A stretch of 22,733 nt of DNA from Oribacterium sp. UBA5894 (GCA_002431355.1 DJEQ01000060.1:1-22733), one strand, 5' to 3'; shown: positions 1 to 6,929, counted from the first letter of the stretch. Made by a program: numbers and translations. Notes: a model not told the origin generated them from the sequence alone.

Positions 1-211
1 CGTGATGCCCTTCCAGCTTCTTCCGTGCTTCACTGACATCTGACAATATCTGAAGAACGGCAGCATGGCGTAAGAAGGTGCGCCCTTCTGCTTTTCAACC
101 TTGACGCTCCATGATGAACTACGTAAAATGAATCCGAGTGTTCTGCTTTTCTGATTTGCATCTTATGGTTTACAGGAAACGATGTCTTCGACGCCAACCA
201 TGAATATCGTC

Positions 212-277
212 ATCGCTGGCAGGACAGCAAGTCCGGTTTTTCCGGTTCGCACATGGCTATCGCTTGGCAGGACAGCA
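212..277. repeat. Short direct repeat upstream of the MATE gene
   Basis: The sequence ATCGCTGGCAGGACAGCA at 212-229 recurs at 259-277 with one extra T. Between them is a CCGG-ttttt-CCGG mini-palindrome (about 233-245). The repeat lies 110 bp or more before the start codon and might be a pair of protein-binding sites or the trace of a small duplication. The repeat is seen directly; any role is a guess. Confidence 0.5.
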
Positions 278-299
278 TGCCTTGCTCTTCCAGCTCACA

Positions 300-305
300 T
301 ATAGT
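300..305 (+). promoter_or_regulatory. Weak candidate -10 box for the MATE operon
   Basis: TATAGT at 300-305 matches a sigma-A -10 box at five of six positions. The hexamer 17 bases upstream (ATGCCT, 277-282) is a poor -35. It would give a transcript start near 312 and a leader of about 75 nt. It is the best candidate before the gene, but no more than that. Confidence 0.25.
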
Positions 306-386
306 TATCACAAGCGAAGCAGCATCATTCAGGGGCTTCTGGATCACATGCTCCGTGATGGATATAGTAAAAGGAAAGGCATTTCT

Positions 387-1745
387 ATGAGTAAAAGTAA
401 AGTTCAGAGCATGACGACGGGGTCCCCGCTTCGTCTCATTCTCGTTTTTATGATTCCACTTCTGCTTGGAAATCTCTTCCAGCAGTTCTATAACATCGTC
501 GATGCGATGATCGTCGGGCGACTGCTCGGCGCGGATGCACTTGCGGCGGTTGGCTCGAGCTCGAGTGTGCAGTTTCTGGTGCTCGGCTTCTGCATGGGAA
601 GCTGCGCGGGCTTCGGTATTCCGGTTTCTCAGCGCTTCGGTGCGGAGGACTTCGAGGGACTTCGACGCTATGTTTATCACAGTCTCCTCGTGACAGCTGT
701 GATCGCCGTAGTGCTGACAACGCTGACAGCGTGGCTCTGTCCGTTCATCATGCATATCATGCAGACACCGGACAATATCTATCAGGATGCCTATCAGTAC
801 CTCCTGATTCTGTTCCTCGGCATCCCCTTCACGCTGCTCTATAACCTGCTTTCCAGCCTGCTGCGGGCCGTCGGAAACTCGAAGGCACCCTTCATTTTCC
901 TGGCAGTGTCGACCTTCCTCAATATCTTTCTGGATCTCTTCTGCATTGCCGTTCTGAAGCTCGGCTGTGCGGGTGCGGCGCTTGCAACCATCACGGCGCA
1001 GGCCCTGAGCGGGCTCGCCTGCCTGGTCTACATCCATCGCTGCATGCCGGTGCTGAAGCCGAGACGCGAGGACTGCCGCTGGAATGGAACGATTGCGCGG
1101 AGCCTCGTGGTGATGGGCGTACCGATGGGACTTCAGTACTCCATCACGGCGATCGGCTCCATGGTCATGCAGTCCGCGAACAATGGCCTCGGGTCCATCT
1201 ACGTCTCGGGCTTTACGGCGGGCACGAAAGTGAAGCAGTTCATGCTGAGCCCGTTTGACGCCGTGGCGACGGCGATGGCGACCTTCGTCGGACAGAACAT
1301 GGGCGCCCATCAGATGGACCGTGTACGGCAGGGCATTCGACTGACGCTTGAGGTGGCCATCGGCTATGGTATCATCGCGGGCCTTTTCATGAACGTCGGC
1401 GGCCATTTCCTGGCCAGTCTTTTCGTCAGTGCGTCCAATGCCTCCGTCATCGATGCAGCCGCACAGTATATGGGCGCGCTCGGTACGCTCTACTGGCTGC
1501 TCGCCATTCTGGATGTAACACGCTATGGCATTCAGAGCCTCGGCTTCAGTGCCCTGTCGGTCATCAGCGGTGCCCTCGAGATGGTGGCCCGGATTCTGGT
1601 GGCGACGATCTTCGTGCCACTGTTCGGCTTCCATGCGATCTGCTGGACCGACCAGGCGGCCTGGGTAGCCGCGTGCTGCTACCTCATTCCAATGCTTCTC
1701 CACCTCATCCATAAGGTGGAACGCGAATATAAAGAAAAGGAGTAA
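387..1745 (+). CDS. MATE family multidrug/metabolite exporter
   Basis: This is a 452-residue integral membrane protein of the MATE (multi antimicrobial extrusion) family, which exports organic cations or metabolites by sodium or proton antiport. The first helix block GSPLRLILVFMIPLLLGN, followed by LFQQFYNIVDAMIVGRLLG, is the family's N-terminal signature, and the length is typical for a 12-helix MATE protein. The same helix pattern recurs in the second half (MGVPMGLQYSITAIGSMVMQ). The open frame extends 41 codons further upstream, but ATG 387 is preferred because AAGGAAAGG lies at 371-379 and the homologous part begins there. Four bases separate it from the next gene, so the two form an operon. 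The substrate cannot be told from sequence; nearness to a 2-hydroxyacid dehydrogenase does not define it. Confidence 0.93.
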   Translation: MSKSKVQSMTTGSPLRLILVFMIPLLLGNLFQQFYNIVDAMIVGRLLGADALAAVGSSSSVQFLVLGFCMGSCAGFGIPVSQRFGAEDFEGLRRYVYHSLLVTAVIAVVLTTLTAWLCPFIMHIMQTPDNIYQDAYQYLLILFLGIPFTLLYNLLSSLLRAVGNSKAPFIFLAVSTFLNIFLDLFCIAVLKLGCAGAALATITAQALSGLACLVYIHRCMPVLKPRREDCRWNGTIARSLVVMGVPMGLQYSITAIGSMVMQSANNGLGSIYVSGFTAGTKVKQFMLSPFDAVATAMATFVGQNMGAHQMDRVRQGIRLTLEVAIGYGIIAGLFMNVGGHFLASLFVSASNASVIDAAAQYMGALGTLYWLLAILDVTRYGIQSLGFSALSVISGALEMVARILVATIFVPLFGFHAICWTDQAAWVAACCYLIPMLLHLIHKVEREYKEKE

Positions 1746-1749
1746 AATC

Positions 1750-2709
1750 ATGAAGAAAATTCTTGCGGTGATGCCATTTACAGAGGAAGATAAGGCGTAT
1801 CTTTCCTCGCTTGCCCCGGACTGCAGCTTTGTATATAAAAGGATTCCGGACGTGACAGAGGAGGATGTACAGGACGTCGACATTATCCTCGGCAACGTTG
1901 ATACAAAGCTTGTAGCGAAGGCGCCGAAGCTTCGCTGGCTGCAGACGAATTCCGCCGGTGCGAACCAGTACTGCCCAGAGGGCATTCTTCCGAAGGAGGC
2001 CGTGCTCACGAATGCGAAGGGCGCCTACGATACCTCCGTATCCGAGTGGGTCGTGGCGGCCGCCTTCATGCTCGCGAGAAAGACGGATCTTTATATGCGA
2101 AACCAGGTAGAGCGCCGCTGGCATGACGAGGGCGATGTATGCTCCATTGAGGATTCCACGACCCTGGTACTGGGCCTCGGCTCCATCGGTGCCGATGTGG
2201 CACGGAAGATGAAGGCGCTCGGCAGTCACGTCATCGGTGTCGCCAAGCATGCACGGACGGAGACACCGGAGTATGTGGACGAGTTCTATACCATTGATCA
2301 GCTCGACAGCCTGCTGCCGCGCGCGGATTATGTAGCGATGATTCTGCCGGGCACGGACGAAAATAAGAACCTCATCGATGCCCGTCGCCTGAAGCTTATG
2401 AAGCCAACTGCCTTTCTGATCAATGCAGGCCGCGGCAATTCGGTGAACAGCCTCGACCTGAATGAGGCCCTCCATGCCGGTACGATTCTGGGCGCGGCCC
2501 TCGATGTCACGGAGCCAGAACCACTGCCGGCCGATCATCCACTCTGGGATGCACCACGCTGCATCATCTGCCCACACATTGCCGGAAAGTTCCACCTTCC
2601 GAAGACCTTCCGCACGATTGTGAAGATCACCGGAGAGAACCTTCAGAAGTTCCTTGCAGGGGATATCGCATCGATGAAGAATCAGGTGAATCGAAATCTG
2701 GGATATTAA
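1750..2709 (+). CDS. D-isomer specific 2-hydroxyacid dehydrogenase
   Basis: This 319-residue cytoplasmic enzyme belongs to the NAD-dependent D-2-hydroxyacid dehydrogenase family (phosphoglycerate, glycerate, D-lactate and related dehydrogenases), which reduce a 2-oxoacid to the D-2-hydroxyacid. The Rossmann motif GLGSIG is at about residues 142-147. The catalytic Arg-Glu-His set is visible as R228 (in NAGRG), E257 (in DVTEPEP) and H276 (in PHIAG). The catalytic domain is formed by the N- and C-terminal parts around the nucleotide-binding domain. The sequence diverges in the catalytic part, and there is no ACT or other regulatory domain, so this is not a full-length SerA. The ribosome binding site AAGGAG (1737-1742) sits in the end of the MATE gene, which points to a shared transcript. 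The exact 2-oxoacid substrate is unknown. Confidence 0.93.
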   Translation: MKKILAVMPFTEEDKAYLSSLAPDCSFVYKRIPDVTEEDVQDVDIILGNVDTKLVAKAPKLRWLQTNSAGANQYCPEGILPKEAVLTNAKGAYDTSVSEWVVAAAFMLARKTDLYMRNQVERRWHDEGDVCSIEDSTTLVLGLGSIGADVARKMKALGSHVIGVAKHARTETPEYVDEFYTIDQLDSLLPRADYVAMILPGTDENKNLIDARRLKLMKPTAFLINAGRGNSVNSLDLNEALHAGTILGAALDVTEPEPLPADHPLWDAPRCIICPHIAGKFHLPKTFRTIVKITGENLQKFLAGDIASMKNQVNRNLGY

Positions 2710-2775
2710 AATTGAAAGGGAGATCAGTCGACGCGGCTTGAATTTTAGCGGCTGAGATGGATCCCTGCGCGAAGT

Positions 2776-2935
2776 ATAGGCACTGTAAGCGCTTTAAAAT
2801 GTACGTGTGCCTATGAAATCCGGAAAAAAGAAGACGATGGCATAGGCATAAGGGAGCCTGAACCACATAAAGGTGCCTATTCATTTGAAAGCCACCATAG
2901 GCATAGGAGCTCAATTTGAAGCTCCACATGCCTAT
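2776..2935. repeat. Three tandem 39-bp inverted-repeat units (ATAGGCA...TGCCTAT)
   Basis: Three units each consist of ATAGGCA, exactly 25 bases, then TGCCTAT. They lie at 2776-2814, 2842-2880 and 2897-2935. The spacers differ in sequence, but their length is constant, so the arm-to-arm distance appears to be selected. Unit 1 has an extra arm base pair (ATAGGCAC/GTGCCTAT). Unit 3 has a self-complementary spacer and extended flanks. The units could be protein-binding sites with a fixed spacing, stem-loops in RNA, or copies of a small repeat family. The arrangement is observed; the function is unknown. Confidence 0.8.
2784..2797. promoter_or_regulatory. cre-like site inside the first inverted unit
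   Basis: TGTAAGCGCTTTAA resembles the catabolite-responsive element bound by CcpA in Firmicutes (consensus TGWAARCGYTWNCA), with 12 of 14 positions in agreement. It lies in the 25-base spacer of the first ATAGGCA unit, downstream of both neighbouring genes, which is not a normal place for a cre. It may be chance, or a site for another LacI-type protein. Confidence 0.25.
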
Positions 2936-2945
2936 AGTGGCTTTC
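2887..2945. repeat. 59-nt near-perfect hairpin around the third unit
   Basis: The third ATAGGCA unit is embedded in a larger inverted repeat. The arm segments GAAAGCCAC (2887-2895) and GTGGCTTTC (2937-2945) pair, then after one mismatch ATAGGCAT (2897-2904) pairs with ATGCCTAT (2928-2935), and after a bulge GGAGCT pairs with AGCTCC inside the spacer. That gives about 23 base pairs with a short loop. On the plus strand it is followed by TTATATA, not a full T-run. It may act as a terminator for the convergent genes or be a palindromic repeat element. Confidence 0.7.
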
Positions 2946-2953
2946 TTATATAC

Positions 2954-3023
2954 TGTACCCATAAGTGTGGACACTAAAAAAGTAGGCATCCTGCTTTTGA
3001 AAGTGTCCTTGACAAAGGGTACA
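2954..3023. mobile_element. 70-bp element made only of IS3-like terminal inverted repeats
   Basis: The left end begins TGTACCC (2954-2960) and continues to GGACACT (2969-2975), AAAAG (2978-2982) and AGG (2984-2986). The right end, read inwards on the other strand, shows the same blocks in order: TGTACCC (3023-3017), GGACACT (3008-3002), AAAAG (2998-2994) and AGG (2992-2990). The two ends meet at a three-base centre (2987-2989). The TG...CA termini and the TGTACCCTTTGTCAAGGACA type of end resemble IS3-family terminal repeats from Firmicutes. There is no room for a transposase. No clear target duplication is seen next to it. It looks like a miniature (MITE-like) derivative or a collapsed insertion sequence. 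Confidence 0.5.
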
Positions 3024-3120
3024 CTTCATTACGCCCATAGCCTAGGGCACATATCAAATTTTATTCCTACATGCGAAGAGCAGTCGACCTGTGGTGTGGC
3101 CACATTTGCTTCGTTTCCGC

Positions 3121-5556
3121 TTATCCCATCGTCACGACCACCTCATGCTCCTCGCCATCCAGGTTCAGCGGGATGACATTGCCCTCGACCGGCTGGCCAT
3201 CCACGGTCATGCGGGTGACGCCCTTCTGTGCGTGTGCAGCATTGTTCACGGTGATGTGGTAATGCTTGCCGCGGAAGACACGATCTACCGCATAAAGCTC
3301 GAGGGTATCCGGGATGCAAGGGTCAATGCGCAGGCCATCGAGGCTTGGCTGGATGCCGAGAATGTACTGGCTCATGCAGGTGAAGGTCCAGGCCGCGGTT
3401 CCGGTCAGCCAGCTGTTCTTGCCCTCACCAGGGGTGGCGGCGTCACGACCGGCCACCATCTGACAGTAGACATACGGCTCCGTGCGATGGATCTCGGAGA
3501 TGTCCTCGAGGTAGATCGGACAGGTCTTCTTGAAGACCTCGACGGCGCGGTTTCCATGCCCGACCATGGTTTCCGCCGCGGCGATCCATGGATTATTGTG
3601 GCAGAAGATACCGCCATTCTCCTTGTATCCAGGCGGGTAGGAGGAGATTTCACCGAGCTCGACATGGTAGCGGGTATAGGCTGGCTGATTCAGGACGATG
3701 CCATACTTGCATTCCAGTCGCTCTTCAACGGAATGAAGGGCCGTTTCTGCCTTACCATCCTGCACACCGATGCCGGCCATGATGCACATGCCCTGTGGCT
3801 CGATGAAAATCTGGCCTTCCTCACAGAGGTGAGAACCGATTGGCTTCGAGTAGGCATCGAAGGCCCGCAGGAACCAGGCACCATCCCAGCCTGCAGTCTC
3901 CACGGCCTCGACCATGGCGGCGACCTCCTTTTCCACGTCGGCTGCCTCGTCCAGAAGGCCGATGTGGCGGCAGATATCCGCATATTCATTGCCATACTTC
4001 ACAAACATGCCCGCGATGAAGACGGATTCCGCAACCGGTCCTTCGGATGGCCCGGTGGTCTGGAAGCTCTCCCCCGGAACCTCGGAGAAGCAGTTCAGAT
4101 TCAGACAGTCGTTCCAGTCCGCGCGTCCAATGAGTGGCAGCTGGTGCGGGCCCTTATGGGTGACCGTAAAGCGGAAGCTTCGGCGGAGATGCTCCATGAG
4201 CGGCTTTGCATCCGTGAAATCGGAATCCCAGGCACAGGCCTCGTCGAGAATCGAGAAGTCACCGGTTTCCGCGAGATAGGCGTGCGTTCCGGCAATCAGC
4301 CAGAGCGGATCATCATTGAAGCCACCACCGATGTCGGCATTGCCCTTCTTCGTGAGCGGCTGATACTGATGATAGCAGGAGCCATCCGGAAGCTGCGTGT
4401 TGGCGATGTCCAGGATGCGCTCCCGTGCACGGGTCGGAATGAGATGCACGAAGCCCAGGAGATCCTGGCAGCTGTCGCGGAAGCCCATCCCACGGCCCAT
4501 GCCGCTCTCGAAATAGGAGGCGGAGCGGGACATGTTAAAGGTGACCATGCACTGGTACTGATTCCAGATATTGACGACGCGGTTCAGCTTTTCGTCCCCA
4601 CTTGTAACCTGGAAATTACGGAGCAGGGCATCCCAGTACGCCTTCAGCTCAGAAAGAGCCGCATCGACCGCTGCATCGCTCTGATACTTCGAGAGCAGCG
4701 CATGCGCCGGCTTCTTATTGATGACATTCGGTGCTTCCCACTTGTCGTCCACCGGGTTCTCGCAGTAGCCCAGGACGAAAATGAAGCTCTCAGAAGCACC
4801 GGGTGCGAGCGTGAGCTTCAGATGGTGGGAGCCAATCGGCTGCCATCCGTGGGCAATGGAGTTTCGACTCTCTCCCGCGAGCACCGCTTCTGGATTATGA
4901 AAGCCATTGTAGACACCGATGAAGGCGTCCCGGCTCGTATCGAAGCCATCGATCGGCTTATTCACGGAAAAAATGGCATAGTGGTTCCGGCGCTCCCGGT
5001 ACTCGGTTTTATGATAGATCGTGCTGCCGACCACCTCGACCTCGCCGGTGGAGTAATTCCGCTGGAAGTTCGTCTGATCGTCCTGGGCATTCCAGAGACA
5101 GAATTCGACGAAGCTGAAGAGGTCAATGCTTTTTTCTGCAGTGCTGTCATTTCGCAGGGTGATTCGATTGACCTCACAGGCGTCACTTACTGGAACGAAG
5201 GCTTCCAGCTTCGCCTCGAGCTGGTTTTTCTTCCCTGTGATGACGGTATAACCGAGACCATGACGGCATTCATATGCGTCCAGCGGCGTCTGCGTCGGCT
5301 GCCAGCCGGGATTCCAGATGCTGTCCCCGTCCTTAATATAGTAGTAGCGGCCGCCCTGATCGAGTGGGCAGTTGTTGTAACGATAGCGGGTGATGCGAAG
5401 GAGCTTGGCATCCTTATAGAAAGAATAGCCTCCGGCCGTGTTGGAAATCAGACTGAAAAAATCCCGGGATCCGAGATAGTTGATCCATGGGAGTGGTGTT
5501 TTCGGCGTCGTGATGACATATTCACGTTTCGCATCATCAAAATGACCGAATTTCAT
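3121..5556 (-). CDS. Cellobiose (cellodextrin) phosphorylase, GH94
   Basis: This cytoplasmic enzyme of 811 residues splits a beta-1,4-glucan disaccharide with inorganic phosphate to glucose 1-phosphate and glucose, saving ATP. The N-terminus MKFGHFDDAKREYVI and the length are typical of cellobiose phosphorylase. The N-terminal beta-sandwich runs to about residue 290, followed by the (alpha/alpha)6 barrel. The motif GRADWNDCLN holds the expected catalytic acid (D483 with this start). GMGFRDSCQDLLG, NADIGGGFNDDPLWL and HNNPWIAAAE are conserved substrate and phosphate-site segments. An ATG 15 bases upstream (5571) is rejected because AAGGAGGT (5568-5561) lies between the two and serves the inner ATG. 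The gene diverges from a LacI regulator. Chitobiose or cellodextrin specificity is possible, but the sequence looks most like cellobiose phosphorylase. Confidence 0.95.
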   Translation of the reverse strand: MKFGHFDDAKREYVITTPKTPLPWINYLGSRDFFSLISNTAGGYSFYKDAKLLRITRYRYNNCPLDQGGRYYYIKDGDSIWNPGWQPTQTPLDAYECRHGLGYTVITGKKNQLEAKLEAFVPVSDACEVNRITLRNDSTAEKSIDLFSFVEFCLWNAQDDQTNFQRNYSTGEVEVVGSTIYHKTEYRERRNHYAIFSVNKPIDGFDTSRDAFIGVYNGFHNPEAVLAGESRNSIAHGWQPIGSHHLKLTLAPGASESFIFVLGYCENPVDDKWEAPNVINKKPAHALLSKYQSDAAVDAALSELKAYWDALLRNFQVTSGDEKLNRVVNIWNQYQCMVTFNMSRSASYFESGMGRGMGFRDSCQDLLGFVHLIPTRARERILDIANTQLPDGSCYHQYQPLTKKGNADIGGGFNDDPLWLIAGTHAYLAETGDFSILDEACAWDSDFTDAKPLMEHLRRSFRFTVTHKGPHQLPLIGRADWNDCLNLNCFSEVPGESFQTTGPSEGPVAESVFIAGMFVKYGNEYADICRHIGLLDEAADVEKEVAAMVEAVETAGWDGAWFLRAFDAYSKPIGSHLCEEGQIFIEPQGMCIMAGIGVQDGKAETALHSVEERLECKYGIVLNQPAYTRYHVELGEISSYPPGYKENGGIFCHNNPWIAAAETMVGHGNRAVEVFKKTCPIYLEDISEIHRTEPYVYCQMVAGRDAATPGEGKNSWLTGTAAWTFTCMSQYILGIQPSLDGLRIDPCIPDTLELYAVDRVFRGKHYHITVNNAAHAQKGVTRMTVDGQPVEGNVIPLNLDGEEHEVVVTMG

Positions 5557-5613
5557 AGAAACCTCCTTCATTTATATAGAAAAGCACGCTTATTCTGACC
5601 TTGGTAAAGATGT

Positions 5614-5649
5614 GAGAAAAGAAGCTTCGTATCCAAGTCCGCTTTTCTC
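5614..5649. promoter_or_regulatory. Hairpin in the leader of the GH94 transcript
   Basis: GAGAAAAG (5614-5621) and CTTTTCTC (5642-5649) form a perfect 8-bp stem with a 20-base loop. On the plus strand it is followed by TTTT, and on the minus strand it lies in the 5' leader of the phosphorylase mRNA, about 60 bases before the ribosome binding site. It could be an operator, a stabilising 5' stem, or a terminator against plus-strand read-through. No function is proven. Confidence 0.4.
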
Positions 5650-5692
5650 TTTTATATGAACATCACCAGGTAAAATAATATATGAACGAACA

Positions 5693-5700
5693 CGATTTCG
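5693..5700. promoter_or_regulatory. Possible operator at the GH94 transcription start
   Basis: CGATTTCG is a partial palindrome located where the phosphorylase transcript should begin (just downstream of the -10 box at 5710-5715). It shares the TTCG core with the TTTCGAAA sites near the regulator gene. It is a reasonable repressor site for the divergent LacI protein, but the similarity is short. Confidence 0.3.
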
Positions 5701-5709
5701 CTATGCTTT

Positions 5710-5738
5710 ATTATATTTTTAATGGCAAAAAATGTAAA
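5710..5738 (-). promoter_or_regulatory. Sigma-A promoter of the GH94 gene
   Basis: On the minus strand, TTTACA (5738-5733) and TATAAT (5715-5710) are separated by exactly 17 bases. This is a near-consensus housekeeping promoter. Transcription should start near 5703, giving a leader of about 145 nt that contains the 5614-5649 hairpin. Confidence 0.7.
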
Positions 5739-5813
5739 TACTTTGCGCTAAGTCATGCTTTAATTGTGAAAAATATACAAATCAGAACATGAATATCTGT
5801 GAAACAATCGTTA

Positions 5814-5842
5814 TTTACAAGATTACGAAAACGAATTAGAAT
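5814..5842 (+). promoter_or_regulatory. Sigma-A promoter of the LacI regulator gene
   Basis: TTTACA (5814-5819) and TAGAAT (5837-5842) are 17 bases apart, a good housekeeping promoter. Transcription would start near 5849, upstream of two TTTCGAAA sites. No equally good promoter is seen before the binding-protein gene, so this one may also drive the transport genes. Confidence 0.65.
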
Positions 5843-5870
5843 GAAAATACGAAAAGGATTTCGGAACATA

Positions 5871-5909
5871 AATTTCGAAACAGCATATGGAGGAAAATAA
5901 TTTCGAAAC
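5871..5909. promoter_or_regulatory. Pair of AATTTCGAAAC operator-like repeats
   Basis: The 11-mer AATTTCGAAAC occurs at 5871-5881 and again at 5899-5909, the second ending directly at the regulator's start codon. Its core TTTCGAAA is a perfect palindrome with a central CG, the usual centre of LacI-family operators. A weaker relative, GATTTCGGAAC, lies at 5857-5867. Both sites are downstream of the predicted promoter, so a bound repressor would act as a roadblock and could also cover the ribosome binding site (5889-5893). Autoregulation is the simplest reading. Confidence 0.5.
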
Positions 5910-6929
5910 ATGGTAACGATTAAGGACATTTCAAAGGCACTCGGTGTTTCACCAGCGACCGTGAGCAAGGCCCTCAATGGATATACAGACATTAATCCAC
6001 AGACAGCAGAACGCATCCAGACCATGGCGAAGGAAATGCATTATCTTCCAAATATTGCAGCCAGACAGCTGAAGACCAACCGCTCCCACAACATCGGTGT
6101 ACTTTTTGTAGATGAAACGAACAGTGGTCTGACGCATGATTACTTCGCCGTGATTCTCAATAGCGCGAAGGAAACCTTTGAAAAGCTTGGCTACGATGTA
6201 ACCTTTATTTCCGACAGCATCGCGGGGAAGAAAGCAAGCTTTCTCGAGCATGCACGGTACCGGAACTGTGATGGCGTCCTGATCGCCAGTGTGGATTTCA
6301 CCTCACAGCAGGTGATTGACCTCGTCAACAGCGAGATCCCGACGGTCACGATCGATTATGCATTTAACAGTAACAGCTGCGTGATGTCGGACAATGTCGA
6401 CGGGCAGTATGAGCTGACGAAATACGTACTTGAGATGGGGCATCGCAGAATCGGTCTGATCCATGGCGAGATGACCATGGTCACACGGAAACGACTGAAT
6501 GGTTTTTACCGGGCATTAAAAGAATTCGGTGTAGAACTGGATCCACAGTATGAGAAGGCTGCGGCCTTCCATGATACGAAAACAACCGCTGCTGCGGTTC
6601 GCGCACTGATGGAGCTCCCAGCCCCGCCAACGATTCTGATGTGCCCAGATGATTATGCGGCACTCGGTGCTTATACGGAGCTCGAAAAGCTGGGCCTTCG
6701 GGTTCCTGAGGACATCAGCCTGACCGGCTACGATGGCATCAATCTTTCTCAGGTGCTTCGCCCGAAGCTGACGACCTACTACCAGAATTCCACAGAAATC
6801 GGACATCAGTCCGCACGGAAGCTGGTGGAGGAAATCGAGGATCGAGACAACTGCATCGATGAACAGATCAATGTGAAGGGAAAGCTCCTTCTCGGACATA
6901 GTGTAAAGGACCTGCGTAAGGAAGCGTAG
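5910..6929 (+). CDS. LacI family transcriptional regulator
   Basis: This 339-residue DNA-binding protein has the typical LacI start MVTIKDISKALGVSPATVSK (helix-turn-helix about residues 3-23), a hinge around LPNIAARQLKTNRS, and a periplasmic-binding-protein-like sugar sensor domain from NIGVLFVDE (residue 61) to the end. The conserved TGYDGINLSQVLRPKLTTYYQ near the C-terminus is usual for the family (start TGYDGIN). The ATG at 5910 is fixed by the helix-turn-helix, although the GGAGG at 5889-5893 is unusually far away (16 bases). The gene stands between the divergent phosphorylase and the sugar importer, so a cello-oligosaccharide is the likely inducer. TTTCGAAA palindromes in its own leader suggest that it represses itself. 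Confidence 0.93.
   Translation: MVTIKDISKALGVSPATVSKALNGYTDINPQTAERIQTMAKEMHYLPNIAARQLKTNRSHNIGVLFVDETNSGLTHDYFAVILNSAKETFEKLGYDVTFISDSIAGKKASFLEHARYRNCDGVLIASVDFTSQQVIDLVNSEIPTVTIDYAFNSNSCVMSDNVDGQYELTKYVLEMGHRRIGLIHGEMTMVTRKRLNGFYRALKEFGVELDPQYEKAAAFHDTKTTAAAVRALMELPAPPTILMCPDDYAALGAYTELEKLGLRVPEDISLTGYDGINLSQVLRPKLTTYYQNSTEIGHQSARKLVEEIEDRDNCIDEQINVKGKLLLGHSVKDLRKEA

Larger units (their letters stand above)
1..386. other. Non-coding stretch upstream of the MATE gene
   Basis: I see no convincing gene here. On the minus strand, positions 1 to about 95 read as a short open stretch with protein-like composition (ending ...SEARKKLEGHH at the window edge), but it opens just after a TGA and has no in-frame ATG with a ribosome binding site. 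It could be a fragment or chance. A direct repeat of about 18 bp lies at 212-229 and 259-277. A small hairpin (ATCAC/GTGAT, about 342-357) lies just before the ribosome binding site of the MATE gene. Confidence 0.5.
2710..3120. other. Convergent intergenic region rich in inverted repeats
   Basis: No gene is supported in these 411 bases between the end of the dehydrogenase (+) and the end of the GH94 gene (-). The region holds three ATAGGCA/TGCCTAT inverted units (2776-2935), a 70-bp element with IS3-like ends (2954-3023), a CCTAGG palindrome (about 3040-3046) and the perfect palindrome TGTGGCCACA (3095-3104). The octamer CAGTCGAC occurs at both sides (2725-2732 and 3081-3088), which could mark an insertion but could also be chance. 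No classic terminator with a clean T-run is visible, although the hairpins would probably slow polymerases from both sides. Confidence 0.7.

Noticed and set aside
210..2009. A 599-codon minus-strand frame across the MATE and dehydrogenase genes
   Set aside because: It crosses two clearly coding genes and an operon junction; its translation is rich in His, Arg and Glu without domain structure.
2776..2935. Integron attC sites or CRISPR-like repeats
   Set aside because: The units lack the core attC sequences, and there is no integrase gene; only the seven-base arms are shared.
2916..3176. An 86-codon frame in the repeat-rich gap
   Set aside because: It runs through the inverted repeats and into the end of the GH94 gene, without a ribosome binding site or recognisable motifs.
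3091..5598. An 835-codon open frame on the plus strand opposite the GH94 gene
   Set aside because: It mirrors the phosphorylase gene on the other strand, has no family motifs and no ribosome binding site. It stays open because of the biased codon use of the true gene.
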